From contig CALXNM010000012.1 of the NCBI GenBank assembly GCA_944389745.1, forward strand, positions 1 to 45,609: a DNA stretch of 45,609 bases, read 5' to 3'. Shown here in pieces: positions 7,128-15,830 of this stretch; position 1 is the stretch's first letter; every line of letters begins with the position of its first letter. The notes beneath the pieces were generated by a model. That model was not told the DNA's origin, made no database searches, and saw only the letters and a program-made list of their open reading frames with translations. Source of the DNA: an uncultured Clostridia bacterium. GTDB lineage: Bacteria > Bacillota > Clostridia > TANB77 > CAG-508. A program made the translations under genes and the position numbers.

Positions 7128-9749
7128 TTATCTTGGATATTTAATTGCTGCTTGCGCTGCTGCTAAGCGCGCTATTGGTACTCTAAATGGTGAGCAAGAT
7201 ACATATGTTAATCCTATTCTATGGCAATATTCAACTGTTGGTGGGTTTCCTCCATGCTCTCCACAAATACCAAGTTCTATATCAGGTCTTGTTTGTTTTC
7301 CTAGTTTTACAGCATGTTCAACTAGCTTTCCTACTCCTTCTTCATCTATTCTTGCAAATGGGTCAAAGTCGTAAATGTTTTTAGAGTAATATTCTCCTAA
7401 GAATTTTCCTGCATCATCACGGCTGAATCCAAATGTCATTTGTGTTAAATCATTTGTTCCAAATGAGAAGAATTCTGCTTCTTTTGCTATTTTGTCTGCT
7501 ATTAATGTAGCTCTAGGTATTTCTATCATTGTTCCTACCATGTATTTGATATCCATATTTTCTTGTTTTAGCATTTCATCTGCTGTAGATGTAATAAAGT
7601 TTTTAACATATACAAGTTCTTTATAGTCTCCAACAAGTGGTATCATTATTTCAGGTTTTACATCTATACCTTCTCTTTTTACATTTATAGCTGCTCCTAT
7701 GATTGCTTTAGTTTGCATTACACCTATTTCTGGATATGTTATATCTAGTCTACATCCTCTATGTCCCATCATTGGGTTGAATTCATGTAAACCTACAACA
7801 ACATCTTTTAATTCTTCAAATGTCATATTCATATCTTTTGCAAGGTCTGCTATTTCTTCATCTGTATGTGGTAAGAATTCATGTAAAGGTGGATCTAGTA
7901 ATCTTATAGTTACTGGAAGTCCTTTCATTTCTCTAAATAATCCTTCAAAATCTTCTCTTTGCATTGGAAGTATTTTATCTAAAGCCTTTTCTCTTTGTTC
8001 CTTTGTTTTTGATACTATCATCTCTCTTATAGCTGCTATTCTTTCTGGAGCAAAGAACATATGCTCTGTTCTACATAAGCCAATACCTTGTGCTCCAAAT
8101 TCATATGCTTGTTTTGCATCTTTTGGTGTATCAGCATTTGTTCTAACTTCCATTTGTCTATATCTATCTGCCCATTCCATGAATTTTGCAAAGTTTCCTG
8201 AAACTGTTGCAGTTACTGTATCTATTTTTTCTCCATATACATTTCCTGTAGTTCCATCTAATGAAATCCAGTCTCCTTCATGATATGTGTTTCCATTTAC
8301 TGTGAAAGTTCTAGCTTCTTCATTTACTGATATTTCTGAACATCCAGATACACAACAAGTACCCATACCACGTGCAACAACTGCTGCATGTGATGTCATA
8401 CCACCTCTTACAGTAAGTATTCCATGACATACATGCATTCCATCAATATCTTCTGGAGATGTTTCAAGTCTTACTAATATTAAATCTTTTTCACCTGCTT
8501 CATGTTTTGCTAAAGCATCTTCAGCTGTAAATACAACTTTTCCTGTAGCAGCTCCTGGAGATGCAGCAAGGCCTTTAGCAATTGGTTTTGCTTGTTTTAA
8601 CTTTTCCTGATCAAAATTAGGATGTAATAATTGATCTAATTGATTTGGTTCAACTCTTAAAACTGCTTCTTTTTCTGTAATCATTCCTTCATTAACTAAA
8701 TCAACTGCTATTTGAAGTGCTGCTGTAGCTGTTCTTTTACCATTTCTTGTTTGTAGGAAATATAGTTTTCCATTTTCTATAGTAAATTCCATATCTTGCA
8801 TATCTTTATAATGTTTTTCAAGTTTATTTGCATACATTACAAAATCTTGATATGCTTCCATATCTGTTTCTTTTAATGTTTCAATTGGTAATGGTGTACG
8901 AATTCCTGCAACAACGTCTTCACCTTGTGCATTCATTAAATATTCACCAAATATTTTGTTTTCACCTGTGGCTGGATTACGTGAAAATGCAACACCTGTA
9001 CCACAATCTTCTCCCATATTTCCAAATACCATTTCTTGAACATTAACAGCTGTACCCCAGCTACTTGGTATATCATTTAATCTTCTATATGTTATAGCTC
9101 TAGGATTATTCCATGATCTAAATACTGCTTCAACAGCTTCTATTAATTGTTCCTCTGGATTTGTTGGAAATTCAGAACCATGTTCTTTTAAATATATTCC
9201 TTTAAATATTTCTACTAATTCTTTTAAATCATCTGCATTTAATTCAGTGTCTAGTTTAACTCCTCTTTTTTGTTTCATTTCATCTATAGCATTTTCAAAT
9301 AATGGTTTTGGTATTTCCATTACAACATCACTAAACATTTGAATAAATCTTCTATAACTATCATATGCGAATCTTTCATTCTTTTTAGCCATAGATTCTA
9401 CAACTTCTTTATTTAAACCAAGATTTAAAATTGTATCCATCATTCCGGGCATTGATGCTCTTGCACCAGAACGAACTGAAACTAAAAGTGGATTTTCTGG
9501 ATCTCCAAATTTCTTCTTAGTCATATTTTCTAATTCTCTTAAACTTGAGAATATTTGTGATTTCACTTGGTCTGAAATCTGCTCTCCATTATCATAGTAT
9601 TCTATACAAGCTTCAGTTGTAATTGTAAATCCTTGTGGAATTGGAAGACCTAAATTAGTCATCTCAGCAAGGTTTGCACCTTTTCCTCCAAGTAGTTCAC
9701 GCATTGATGCATTGCCTTCTTTAAATAGATATACATACTTTTTATCCAT
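7128..9749 (-). CDS. ppdK: Pyruvate, phosphate dikinase
   Basis: An 873-residue enzyme that interconverts pyruvate, ATP and phosphate with phosphoenolpyruvate, AMP and pyrophosphate, linking glycolysis and gluconeogenesis in the cytoplasm; in anaerobic clostridia it often runs in the ATP-forming direction. The N-terminal ATP-grasp domain has GGKGANLAEM and the RSGARASMPGMMDT nucleotide loop. The swivelling phosphohistidine domain has GGMTSHAAVVARGMG with the catalytic His. The C-terminal PEP-binding barrel has GTMIEIPRA, SFGTNDLTQ and GICGEHGG with the catalytic Cys. Full length. The ATG at 9749 was chosen for its GGGAGG; a more upstream in-frame ATG at 9812 lacks one. Monocistronic, with its own promoter and terminator. 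Confidence 0.97.
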   Translation of the reverse strand: MDKKYVYLFKEGNASMRELLGGKGANLAEMTNLGLPIPQGFTITTEACIEYYDNGEQISDQVKSQIFSSLRELENMTKKKFGDPENPLLVSVRSGARASMPGMMDTILNLGLNKEVVESMAKKNERFAYDSYRRFIQMFSDVVMEIPKPLFENAIDEMKQKRGVKLDTELNADDLKELVEIFKGIYLKEHGSEFPTNPEEQLIEAVEAVFRSWNNPRAITYRRLNDIPSSWGTAVNVQEMVFGNMGEDCGTGVAFSRNPATGENKIFGEYLMNAQGEDVVAGIRTPLPIETLKETDMEAYQDFVMYANKLEKHYKDMQDMEFTIENGKLYFLQTRNGKRTATAALQIAVDLVNEGMITEKEAVLRVEPNQLDQLLHPNFDQEKLKQAKPIAKGLAASPGAATGKVVFTAEDALAKHEAGEKDLILVRLETSPEDIDGMHVCHGILTVRGGMTSHAAVVARGMGTCCVSGCSEISVNEEARTFTVNGNTYHEGDWISLDGTTGNVYGEKIDTVTATVSGNFAKFMEWADRYRQMEVRTNADTPKDAKQAYEFGAQGIGLCRTEHMFFAPERIAAIREMIVSKTKEQREKALDKILPMQREDFEGLFREMKGLPVTIRLLDPPLHEFLPHTDEEIADLAKDMNMTFEELKDVVVGLHEFNPMMGHRGCRLDITYPEIGVMQTKAIIGAAINVKREGIDVKPEIMIPLVGDYKELVYVKNFITSTADEMLKQENMDIKYMVGTMIEIPRATLIADKIAKEAEFFSFGTNDLTQMTFGFSRDDAGKFLGEYYSKNIYDFDPFARIDEEGVGKLVEHAVKLGKQTRPDIELGICGEHGGNPPTVEYCHRIGLTYVSCSPFRVPIARLAAAQAAIKYPR

Positions 9750-9865
9750 ATTTGTTCCTCCCATATTTATATCTTTTGCAATTAATATTTTTTTATGTAT
9801 TAAATTTAGCAATTTTTTACTAAGTTTAATTATAAATTAATATCAATATCTAATTTAATACAATT

Positions 9866-9894
9866 ATTATATATATAATATTGAAAAAAGTAAA
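9866..9894 (-). promoter_or_regulatory. ppdK promoter
   Basis: On the minus strand TTTACT, 17 bp, then TATAAT, about 117 nt upstream of the ppdK start. The implied leader of about 110 nt is very AT-rich, and no riboswitch fold was recognised. Confidence 0.6.
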
Positions 9895-9925
9895 CAAATT
9901 TTTTAAATTTTTAGCTTAAGTAAAA

Positions 9926-10054
9926 AGGCAGACATTACATTTTAGAAAAAAGAAATTAAACATGGTCTTTGAAAGTAATTTTAAATACAAGTTCTACTAA
10001 AATTAGCTTGAACAACATGTTAATTGAATTTTTCTAAAATGTAATGTCTGCCTA
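9926..10054. repeat. 129-bp inverted-repeat element (MITE-like or long terminator)
   Basis: The outer 25 bp are perfect inverted repeats (9926-9950 and 10030-10054, beginning AGGCAGACATTACATT), and an imperfect inner stem continues into the middle. No ORF lies inside. It is 13 nt beyond the DUF1294 stop codon and on the minus strand is followed by TTTTTACTT, so it can act as a terminator. The length and perfection of the ends also suit a non-autonomous mobile element; AAAA flanks both sides but is too simple to prove a target duplication. Confidence 0.7.
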
Positions 10055-10067
10055 AAATTATACTATA

Positions 10068-10352
10068 TTATTTAATAAAATCATTATATATCATAAATAT
10101 TAATATTATTTGCATTATCAATATTACTGGAAATCCTACCACAAATCTTAGTTTTTTAGTTTTATGTCTAAATGTGTACATTCCTGCAATAGAGCCAATA
10201 CTTCCCCCCATTAAAGCTAAAACAAATAATGTTTGTTCTGGTATTCTCCATTTACCATATCTTGCTCTTCTTTTATCTATATACATTGCTAAGAAAGCTA
10301 TTAAATTAATCACAATTAAATAAATAATAAAGTATTTCAAAAAATCGTTCAT
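10068..10352 (-). CDS. DUF1294 family small membrane protein
   Basis: A 94-residue protein of the DUF1294 family. It has an N-terminal membrane segment (about 6-24), the conserved charged stretch YIDKRRARYGKWRIPE, then LFVLALMGGSIGSIAGMYTFRHKTKK, and a final membrane segment near 70-88. Function in the family is not established. It is 27 bp downstream of the SpoVB-like gene on the same strand and probably shares its transcript. Confidence 0.85.
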   Translation of the reverse strand: MNDFLKYFIIYLIVINLIAFLAMYIDKRRARYGKWRIPEQTLFVLALMGGSIGSIAGMYTFRHKTKKLRFVVGFPVILIMQIILIFMIYNDFIK

Positions 10353-10379
10353 CTTTTTTCCTTCCTTTGAGCAATTGGC

Positions 10380-12038
10380 TTATTGTAATGGTTCTTTTTC
10401 TTCTTTATATATTCTTAATTTTAAAAGAATTTTATATATTTTAGTTCCATATGGAATCATCATTATATCTTCTTTTGTCAATGTTTTTGTTAATAGTATA
10501 AATAAGCAATATGAAATTGCTCCTAGTACTATTGATAATAGTGTACTAACTGTGTTTCCAAAGAATATGTTTAATATATTGTATCCTATTACTACTACTA
10601 TTCCCATTCCAAGTACTGATATTACTGGTTTTATTATATGTGATTTAAATTTAATATGCATGTTAACACTGCCATTTAGTACTCTATAGCAAATTACAAA
10701 CACTATAACTTGATATATGAAAGAACTTATAGATGCTCCATAAATTCCTATGTTTGGATTACTTATTAATATCATGTTTAATATAAATTTAGTAATAGCA
10801 CCAAGTCCTGCTGCAATAGCTGGTATTTTTGATTTGTTTACACCATAAAGTCCTCCAGTCATTGTTTGAGAAAGAGCTGTTAATATCATTGAAACTGATG
10901 CAATCATTAATACTCCTGCTCCTTCAGATGCTGTTGGATATATCATTTGTAATATTGGCTGTGCTAGTGTTATAAATCCTACTGCACATGGTAATATTAT
11001 AATTAGTGATGCAAAGAATGAGAATGATAATCTTCTTGATGCTGTAGCTTTATCCTTTTTGGCAAGTGCTTCTGAAATTGCCGGCGTTAGTGCTGTAGAA
11101 AATGCTAGGTTTATTGCAAGTGGGAAACTTACTAAAGTATCAACTTTAGATAATATTCCTGTTGCACTCATTGCTGCCTGCTCTAATGCTTCTTTTGTCA
11201 TATTTGCATTTTGTAATGAAATTTGTATACAGTTACTTACTGTTGCAGTATCTATAACTCCACTTATAACTGAAATTACAGAACTTATTGTTATTGGTAT
11301 AGATATTCCAAGTATTGTTTTTAGTAATTGTTTGTCCGATTTTCTCTTTTCTGGTGATTCTATTGATTCTGATGTATCTATCTTGTTTCCTCTATAGTAC
11401 ATTATTAGATACATAAATGTAATTATAATTGCAAGTGTTGTTGAAAGATTTCCTGCTGCTGCCATTATATATGTTTCTTTTCCTATACATGCATATACAA
11501 AGGTTATAGTTAAAACGCAATTTAAAAACTGTTCTAGCGTTTGTGATACACTAGTTGGTTTCATATCTTGTTGTCCTGTAAAATATCCTCTAAAAACAGC
11601 TGACATTGCAACAAAAAGTATTGCTGGTGATAATACTTTCATTACATATGCAACATCTGGTACATTTAAAATGTTTGTTGCAATAAAATCTGCTCCTAGG
11701 AATAGTCCTATTGATAATATAAATCCTAGAGTAGTAAAAAATTTAAATGCTACTTTAAAAATCCTTTGAGCACCTTTTGTATCTCCTATTGCAATTCTTT
11801 CAGATACAAGTTTTGATATTACACTAGGTATTCCTATTGATGAAAGTGTTAGTAAAAGAGAATATATTTGATATCCTGCTGAATAATATCCAAGGCCTGT
11901 ATCTCCAAACCCTTCCATGTTTGTAATAACTAATTTATATATAAATCCTAACAATTTTATAAGTAATTGTGAGCATATAAGAATTACTACATTTTTCATA
12001 AAAGAGTTTGCTGTCTTTTTTAATCTTTTTCCTTTCAA
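10380..12038 (-). CDS. SpoVB-like polysaccharide/lipid flippase (MOP superfamily)
   Basis: A 552-residue integral membrane protein of the MATE/MOP exporter superfamily, with about 14 hydrophobic helices. The opening (NVVILICSQLLIKLLGFIYKL, slightly later YYSAGYQIYSLLL) and PSVISKLVSERIA match SpoVB/MurJ-type flippases, which move undecaprenyl-linked cell-wall precursors across the membrane; SpoVB itself acts in spore cortex formation. Several paralogues are usual in clostridia, so the true substrate is unsure. The start is probably TTG, placed after TAGGAG; no ATG near the N-terminus has a comparable site. Forms a two-gene unit with the DUF1294 gene. Confidence 0.85.
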   Translation of the reverse strand: MKGKRLKKTANSFMKNVVILICSQLLIKLLGFIYKLVITNMEGFGDTGLGYYSAGYQIYSLLLTLSSIGIPSVISKLVSERIAIGDTKGAQRIFKVAFKFFTTLGFILSIGLFLGADFIATNILNVPDVAYVMKVLSPAILFVAMSAVFRGYFTGQQDMKPTSVSQTLEQFLNCVLTITFVYACIGKETYIMAAAGNLSTTLAIIITFMYLIMYYRGNKIDTSESIESPEKRKSDKQLLKTILGISIPITISSVISVISGVIDTATVSNCIQISLQNANMTKEALEQAAMSATGILSKVDTLVSFPLAINLAFSTALTPAISEALAKKDKATASRRLSFSFFASLIIILPCAVGFITLAQPILQMIYPTASEGAGVLMIASVSMILTALSQTMTGGLYGVNKSKIPAIAAGLGAITKFILNMILISNPNIGIYGASISSFIYQVIVFVICYRVLNGSVNMHIKFKSHIIKPVISVLGMGIVVVIGYNILNIFFGNTVSTLLSIVLGAISYCLFILLTKTLTKEDIMMIPYGTKIYKILLKLRIYKEEKEPLQ

Positions 12039-12150
12039 AACTATTCTTCTCCTAATATTATAAATAAATTTATTACTCTATTATTTTTTCTCTTTAATTC
12101 ATTATATATTTTGTGTTTATATTATTTTATTCACATATTTTTATAGTAAA

Positions 12151-13146
12151 CTATATATTAAATTTTGGCATCATTCCTATTTTATCAGGTGTATGCTCTG
12201 GAAGTTGATAGATATCATGTCCAGGGAATTCGTTTCCTTCTACAAAAATAGGTCCATCTGGAGTAAAGCAAACATCCCATCCTATATATCCCATTTGTGG
12301 AACTACTTTTGCTGCTTGTTTACACATTTCTATTGCTTTATCCCAATCTGGGAATTTGAATCCTTTTATTTTTGCCCCTGTTTTTGGATGTGTTTCATAT
12401 AGATTTTTATTTTTATCTATTGCTCTATCCATAACTTCTCCTGTTAATTCGTTTACAGGTGCAACCATTCCACCACTATTAAAATTGTCTACATATTTTC
12501 CATTTCCTATTCTAAAGTATGCACAAATCACATGTGAGACTCCATTTTTTAGTATTGTAACAACTCTCACTGTATTTATAGCATCTGGATATATTTTACT
12601 TACTGCTGGATGCTGTTTAATTACTTCTTCTAGTTCATAGTTATTGTTTCCTTCTACTAGTTTGTCATATAATTCATCAAGTGAGTTATAGTCACTAGTA
12701 TTTATCTTTTCTATACCATGGCCACAACCACCATCAATTGGTTTTGCCATAAATTCACTATGTTTTTCCATAAATGCTATTACATTTTCTTTTGGAGAAT
12801 CTTTAACGCTTATCCAATCTCTTTTTATATAATCTTTAAATAATTCATTAAACTCATTTTTATTTTCAAATATATGAAAATATGCCTTATCATTATATTT
12901 GCTAACTAATGCATTGTTTCTTCCTCTTGTTATATATGTGTCACGTTGTTTTGCATTTAAGTTATACATCTCAAACAAATCATAATCCATATAACCCGCA
13001 CCATATTTTAAAGCACATCTTTGCATATCAAATAACAAATAAATTTTAGATTTACCTGTTTTTTTATGTATTGAATTTATCTTTTCAAACATTGCCTTTT
13101 TGTCCATAGATTTTATTCTTTTTAATACATACTTAATATTTCCCAA
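12151..13146 (-). CDS. ATP-grasp enzyme, sugar-transfer-associated type
   Basis: A 331-residue protein resembling the sugar-transfer-associated ATP-grasp family (pfam14397), whose members sit near polysaccharide biosynthesis genes and are thought to ligate carboxylates to amines or thiols. Visible ATP-grasp features are MAKPIDGGCGHGIEKI (glycine-rich lysine loop), ELEEVIKQHP (adenine-binding segment), NTVRVVTI, and the metal-binding GWDVCFTPDGPIFVEGNEFPG. The start is judged to be a TTG at 13146, 8 nt after GGAGG; the in-frame TTG five codons upstream overlaps that site. Its context after glyQS and before the flippase suggests envelope work, but the substrate is unknown. Confidence 0.8.
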   Translation of the reverse strand: MGNIKYVLKRIKSMDKKAMFEKINSIHKKTGKSKIYLLFDMQRCALKYGAGYMDYDLFEMYNLNAKQRDTYITRGRNNALVSKYNDKAYFHIFENKNEFNELFKDYIKRDWISVKDSPKENVIAFMEKHSEFMAKPIDGGCGHGIEKINTSDYNSLDELYDKLVEGNNNYELEEVIKQHPAVSKIYPDAINTVRVVTILKNGVSHVICAYFRIGNGKYVDNFNSGGMVAPVNELTGEVMDRAIDKNKNLYETHPKTGAKIKGFKFPDWDKAIEMCKQAAKVVPQMGYIGWDVCFTPDGPIFVEGNEFPGHDIYQLPEHTPDKIGMMPKFNI

Positions 13147-13183
13147 AACTTTCTCCTCCAAACTTTATCTCGTGAATAAATAA

Positions 13184-14569
13184 TTAAAATTCAATCTTTT
13201 CTTCTAACCAATTTGCAAGTTCATCTATTTTAACTCTTACTTGTTCCATTGTATCTCTATCTCTAATTGTTACTGCGTTATCTTCTAAAGTATCAAAATC
13301 TATTGTAACACAATATGGTGTTCCTATTTCATCCTCTCTTCTATATCTCTTTCCAATACTTCCTGCTTCATCATAATCACACATGAATTTCTTAGATAAC
13401 ATCTCATATACTTCTTCAGATTTTTCACTTAATTTCTTAGAAAGTGGAAGTACAGCTACTTTATATGGTGCTAGAGCTGGGTGTAAATGTAATACTGTTC
13501 TTACATCTCCATCTGCTATTTCTTCTTCATCATAGCTGTTACATAAGAATGCCAATGCTACCCTATCACAACCTAGTGATGGTTCTATACAATATGGAAT
13601 ATATTTTTCGTTAGTTTCTGTATCTAAGTATGTCATGTCTTGTTTAGAATGTTCCATATGCTGTTTTAAATCATAATCTGTTCTATCAGCTATTCCCCAT
13701 AACTCACCCCAACCAAATGGGAATGCAAATTCTATATCTGTTGTAGCTGCACTATAAAATACAAGTTCTTCTGGAGAATGGTCTCTTAACCTAATATTTT
13801 CTTTTTTCATTCCTAAAGATAATAACCAATTTTCGCAAAAATCTTTCCAATATTTATGCCATTCTAAATCAGTACCTGGCTTACAGAAAAATTCTAACTC
13901 CATTTGTTCAAATTCACGTGTTCTAAATGTGAAATTTCCAGGAGTAATTTCATTTCTAAAAGCTTTACCTATTTGTGCTATTCCCATAGGTAATTTTCTT
14001 CTTGTTGTACGTAATACATTTTTGAAATTAACAAATATACCTTGAGCAGTTTCAGGTCTTAGATATATTTCCGATTTACTATCTTCTGTAACACCTTGAA
14101 ATGTTTTAAACATTAAATTAAATTTACGAATATCTGTAAAGTTTTCTTTTCCACAATTAGGGCATGGTATATGATTTTCTTTGATGAAATTTATTAATTC
14201 TTCATCACTCATACCATCTGCAATCATATCTTTTCCATTTTCATGAGCCCATTCTTCTATTAATTTATCTGCTCTATGTCTTGTTTTACATTCTTTACAA
14301 TCTATTAAAGGATCTGAGAAACCACTTACGTGACCTGAAGCCACCCATGTCTCTGGATTCATTAATATTGCAGCATCTAAGCCCACATTATATTTAGTTT
14401 CTTGTACAAACTTTTTCATCCATGCCTTTTTTATATTGTTTTTTAGCTCTACACCTAAAGGTCCATAATCCCAAGTGTTTGCAAGACCTCCATATATTTC
14501 TGAGCCTGGATATACATATCCTCTATTTTTACAAAGACTTACTATTTTGTCCATTGTTAGCTTTTCCAT
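13184..14569 (-). CDS. glyQS: Glycyl-tRNA synthetase, alpha2 type
   Basis: A 461-residue class II synthetase that charges tRNA-Gly; this homodimeric type replaces the GlyQ/GlyS tetramer. Visible are [14 protein letters not shown] and NTWDYGPLG at the N-terminus, two CxxC pairs (CKEC, CPNC) likely to bind zinc, motif 2 [25 protein letters not shown], the [14 protein letters not shown] glycine pocket, motif 3 [11 protein letters not shown], and a C-terminal anticodon-binding domain from about 365. The ATG at 14569 follows GGAGG directly, and the upstream TTG overlaps it. No T-box leader was seen in the 130 nt before it. Confidence 0.97.
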   Translation of the reverse strand: MEKLTMDKIVSLCKNRGYVYPGSEIYGGLANTWDYGPLGVELKNNIKKAWMKKFVQETKYNVGLDAAILMNPETWVASGHVSGFSDPLIDCKECKTRHRADKLIEEWAHENGKDMIADGMSDEELINFIKENHIPCPNCGKENFTDIRKFNLMFKTFQGVTEDSKSEIYLRPETAQGIFVNFKNVLRTTRRKLPMGIAQIGKAFRNEITPGNFTFRTREFEQMELEFFCKPGTDLEWHKYWKDFCENWLLSLGMKKENIRLRDHSPEELVFYSAATTDIEFAFPFGWGELWGIADRTDYDLKQHMEHSKQDMTYLDTETNEKYIPYCIEPSLGCDRVALAFLCNSYDEEEIADGDVRTVLHLHPALAPYKVAVLPLSKKLSEKSEEVYEMLSKKFMCDYDEAGSIGKRYRREDEIGTPYCVTIDFDTLEDNAVTIRDRDTMEQVRVKIDELANWLEEKIEF

Positions 14570-14603
14570 TATAATAACCTCCAACGCTTTTTATACTTGT
14601 AAA

Positions 14604-14632
14604 ATTTTATCAATATATTAGTTAAAAGTCAA
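14604..14632 (-). promoter_or_regulatory. glyQS promoter
   Basis: On the minus strand TTGACT, 17 bp, TAAAAT, about 35 nt before the glyQS start. The leader is too short for a T-box. Confidence 0.65.
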
Positions 14633-14737
14633 GGAATTTTAGTTGTTTTAAAGCCTTTTTGCTTGCTATCTTTCTGTTATATTGTTTTTGTATAGTTTTG
14701 TTATATTAACAATAAGGTTTTGCGCATAATGCTTTGT

Positions 14738-14766
14738 TTGCCATTTTATGTAAAATATGGTAAAAT
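14738..14766 (+). promoter_or_regulatory. Promoter of the unknown gene at 14793
   Basis: TTGCCA, 17 bp, TAAAAT, followed after a short AT-rich leader by TTAGGAG. Confidence 0.65.
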
Positions 14767-14792
14767 AGATATATATGTTAGGAGATGATTTT

Positions 14793-15470
14793 ATGGGAAT
14801 TTTAGATAGATTTAAAAAGAAAAAAGAAGAACCAGCACCATCTTACTCGATTCCTTCAAGTCCAAACACTAAACCACCTTTTGATTTAATAGTAACTGCA
14901 ACAAAAGATGGTAGATGTCAAATGGAATTTGAAGACCATAAAGCAGATATGAAACAATTTTATGATATAACTAGATTAATAATTAACGGAAAACCAATTA
15001 ATATTAATGGTCATGTCCTATATGACTGTGATATATCTTGGTACGGCTCAACTGATGCAATACTACTTGGACCAGATGGAGAAAAATTTGGTAGAAGAAA
15101 TGAATATAAAAATATATTAGCTGAAATAGATATGGGACGTATGCAAACAGATAGTAGATATTGCCAATTTGTAATGAGAGGATTATTAAATAGAAAAAGA
15201 GTACTTAGATATTTAGAAAAGGGGTTAAGAGATTCACCAGATATTCCATGTGGAAAATATGTTGGTGGTGTTAGATATTTAGAAGGTGGAAAACTTGACA
15301 AATTCTTTTCATGTGATGTTGGCCAAGCTGCCCATTCATCACCTGAAATGGTAAGTATGAGAGAAAAACACAAACAAAGAGAAGAAGCTAAAAGAGCTGC
15401 AGAAATTGCAGAAAGACAAGCAAGAATTCAAAGATTAAATGATGAAATAGATGATTTATCAGGTAGATAA
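14793..15470 (+). CDS. Conserved-looking protein of unknown function
   Basis: About 225 residues, not recognised. It starts MGILDRFKKKKEEPAP, a basic amphipathic stretch followed by a Pro/Ser-rich linker. A folded part from about 35 to 185 contains TATKDGRCQMEF, YDCDISWYGSTDAILLG and RYLEKGLRDSPDIPCGKYVGG. The tail (about 190-225) is a charged helix rich in Glu, Lys and Arg, probably coiled coil. No signal peptide or membrane segment. The ATG at 14793 follows TTAGGAG; an in-frame ATG six codons upstream overlaps that site. It has its own promoter and is convergent with polC across a DnaA-box cluster. Confidence 0.75.
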   Translation: MGILDRFKKKKEEPAPSYSIPSSPNTKPPFDLIVTATKDGRCQMEFEDHKADMKQFYDITRLIINGKPININGHVLYDCDISWYGSTDAILLGPDGEKFGRRNEYKNILAEIDMGRMQTDSRYCQFVMRGLLNRKRVLRYLEKGLRDSPDIPCGKYVGGVRYLEGGKLDKFFSCDVGQAAHSSPEMVSMREKHKQREEAKRAAEIAERQARIQRLNDEIDDLSGR

Positions 15471-15482
15471 TTTTAGAAATAG

Positions 15483-15662
15483 TTATCCACAGACATTTTT
15501 CTACTTTTTTATAAATATATCTTCTTTATAAATTATATTGCGACATTATGTTACATTATTATTGTAATTTTTTACTATTTAAATATCCACATATATGTGG
15601 ATAATGTGGATAACTCTGTGAATAACTCAAAATAGAGGGTTTCATTTTTAATATTTTCCACA
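15483..15662. promoter_or_regulatory. Cluster of DnaA boxes
   Basis: Perfect DnaA boxes (TTATCCACA or its complement) occur at 15483-15491 (+), 15596-15604 (-) and 15605-15613 (-), the last two in direct tandem. Near matches are at 15583-15591 (ATATCCACA), 15617-15625 (TGTGAATAA) and 15654-15662 (TTTTCCACA). The stretch between, 15505-15580, is almost pure A and T. dnaA is not adjacent, and gene direction does not switch here, so a DnaA-binding regulatory or titration cluster fits better than oriC. Confidence 0.7.
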
Positions 15663-15741
15663 TTATTATTTGAACCATTTTATGGTGACTGTTTTTTTAT
15701 TTGTTTTTGTATTTATTAAAGGTATTATGTCTATAAAACAC

Positions 15742-15830
15742 AAAATGTCAGTCAGAGTGACAAGCTCTTTTCGGACAAAAGTAGCATAAAAGAGACAGGC
15801 TCTATAGCTTGTCTCTTTAACTGACATTTT
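15742..15830. repeat. Outer inverted repeat around the polC terminator
   Basis: AAAATGTCAGT (15742-15752) and ACTGACATTTT (15820-15830) are perfect inverted repeats, the second overlapping the polC stop codon. They enclose the polC terminator hairpin. The whole could fold as one long branched stem or be a short palindromic repeat element. Confidence 0.55.
15788..15818 (-). terminator. polC terminator
   Basis: On the minus strand AAAGAGACA and TGTCTCTTT pair, with a further AGC/GCT inside, and TTTTATG follows, about 10 nt past the polC stop codon. Confidence 0.7.

Noticed and set aside
14570..14700. T-box riboswitch before glyQS
   Set aside because: The promoter is about 35 nt from the start codon, leaving no room, and no T-box sequence was seen.
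15471..15828. Chromosomal origin of replication at the DnaA-box cluster
   Set aside because: dnaA, dnaN and rpmH are not adjacent, and the main coding direction is the same on both sides. Kept as a DnaA-box cluster only.
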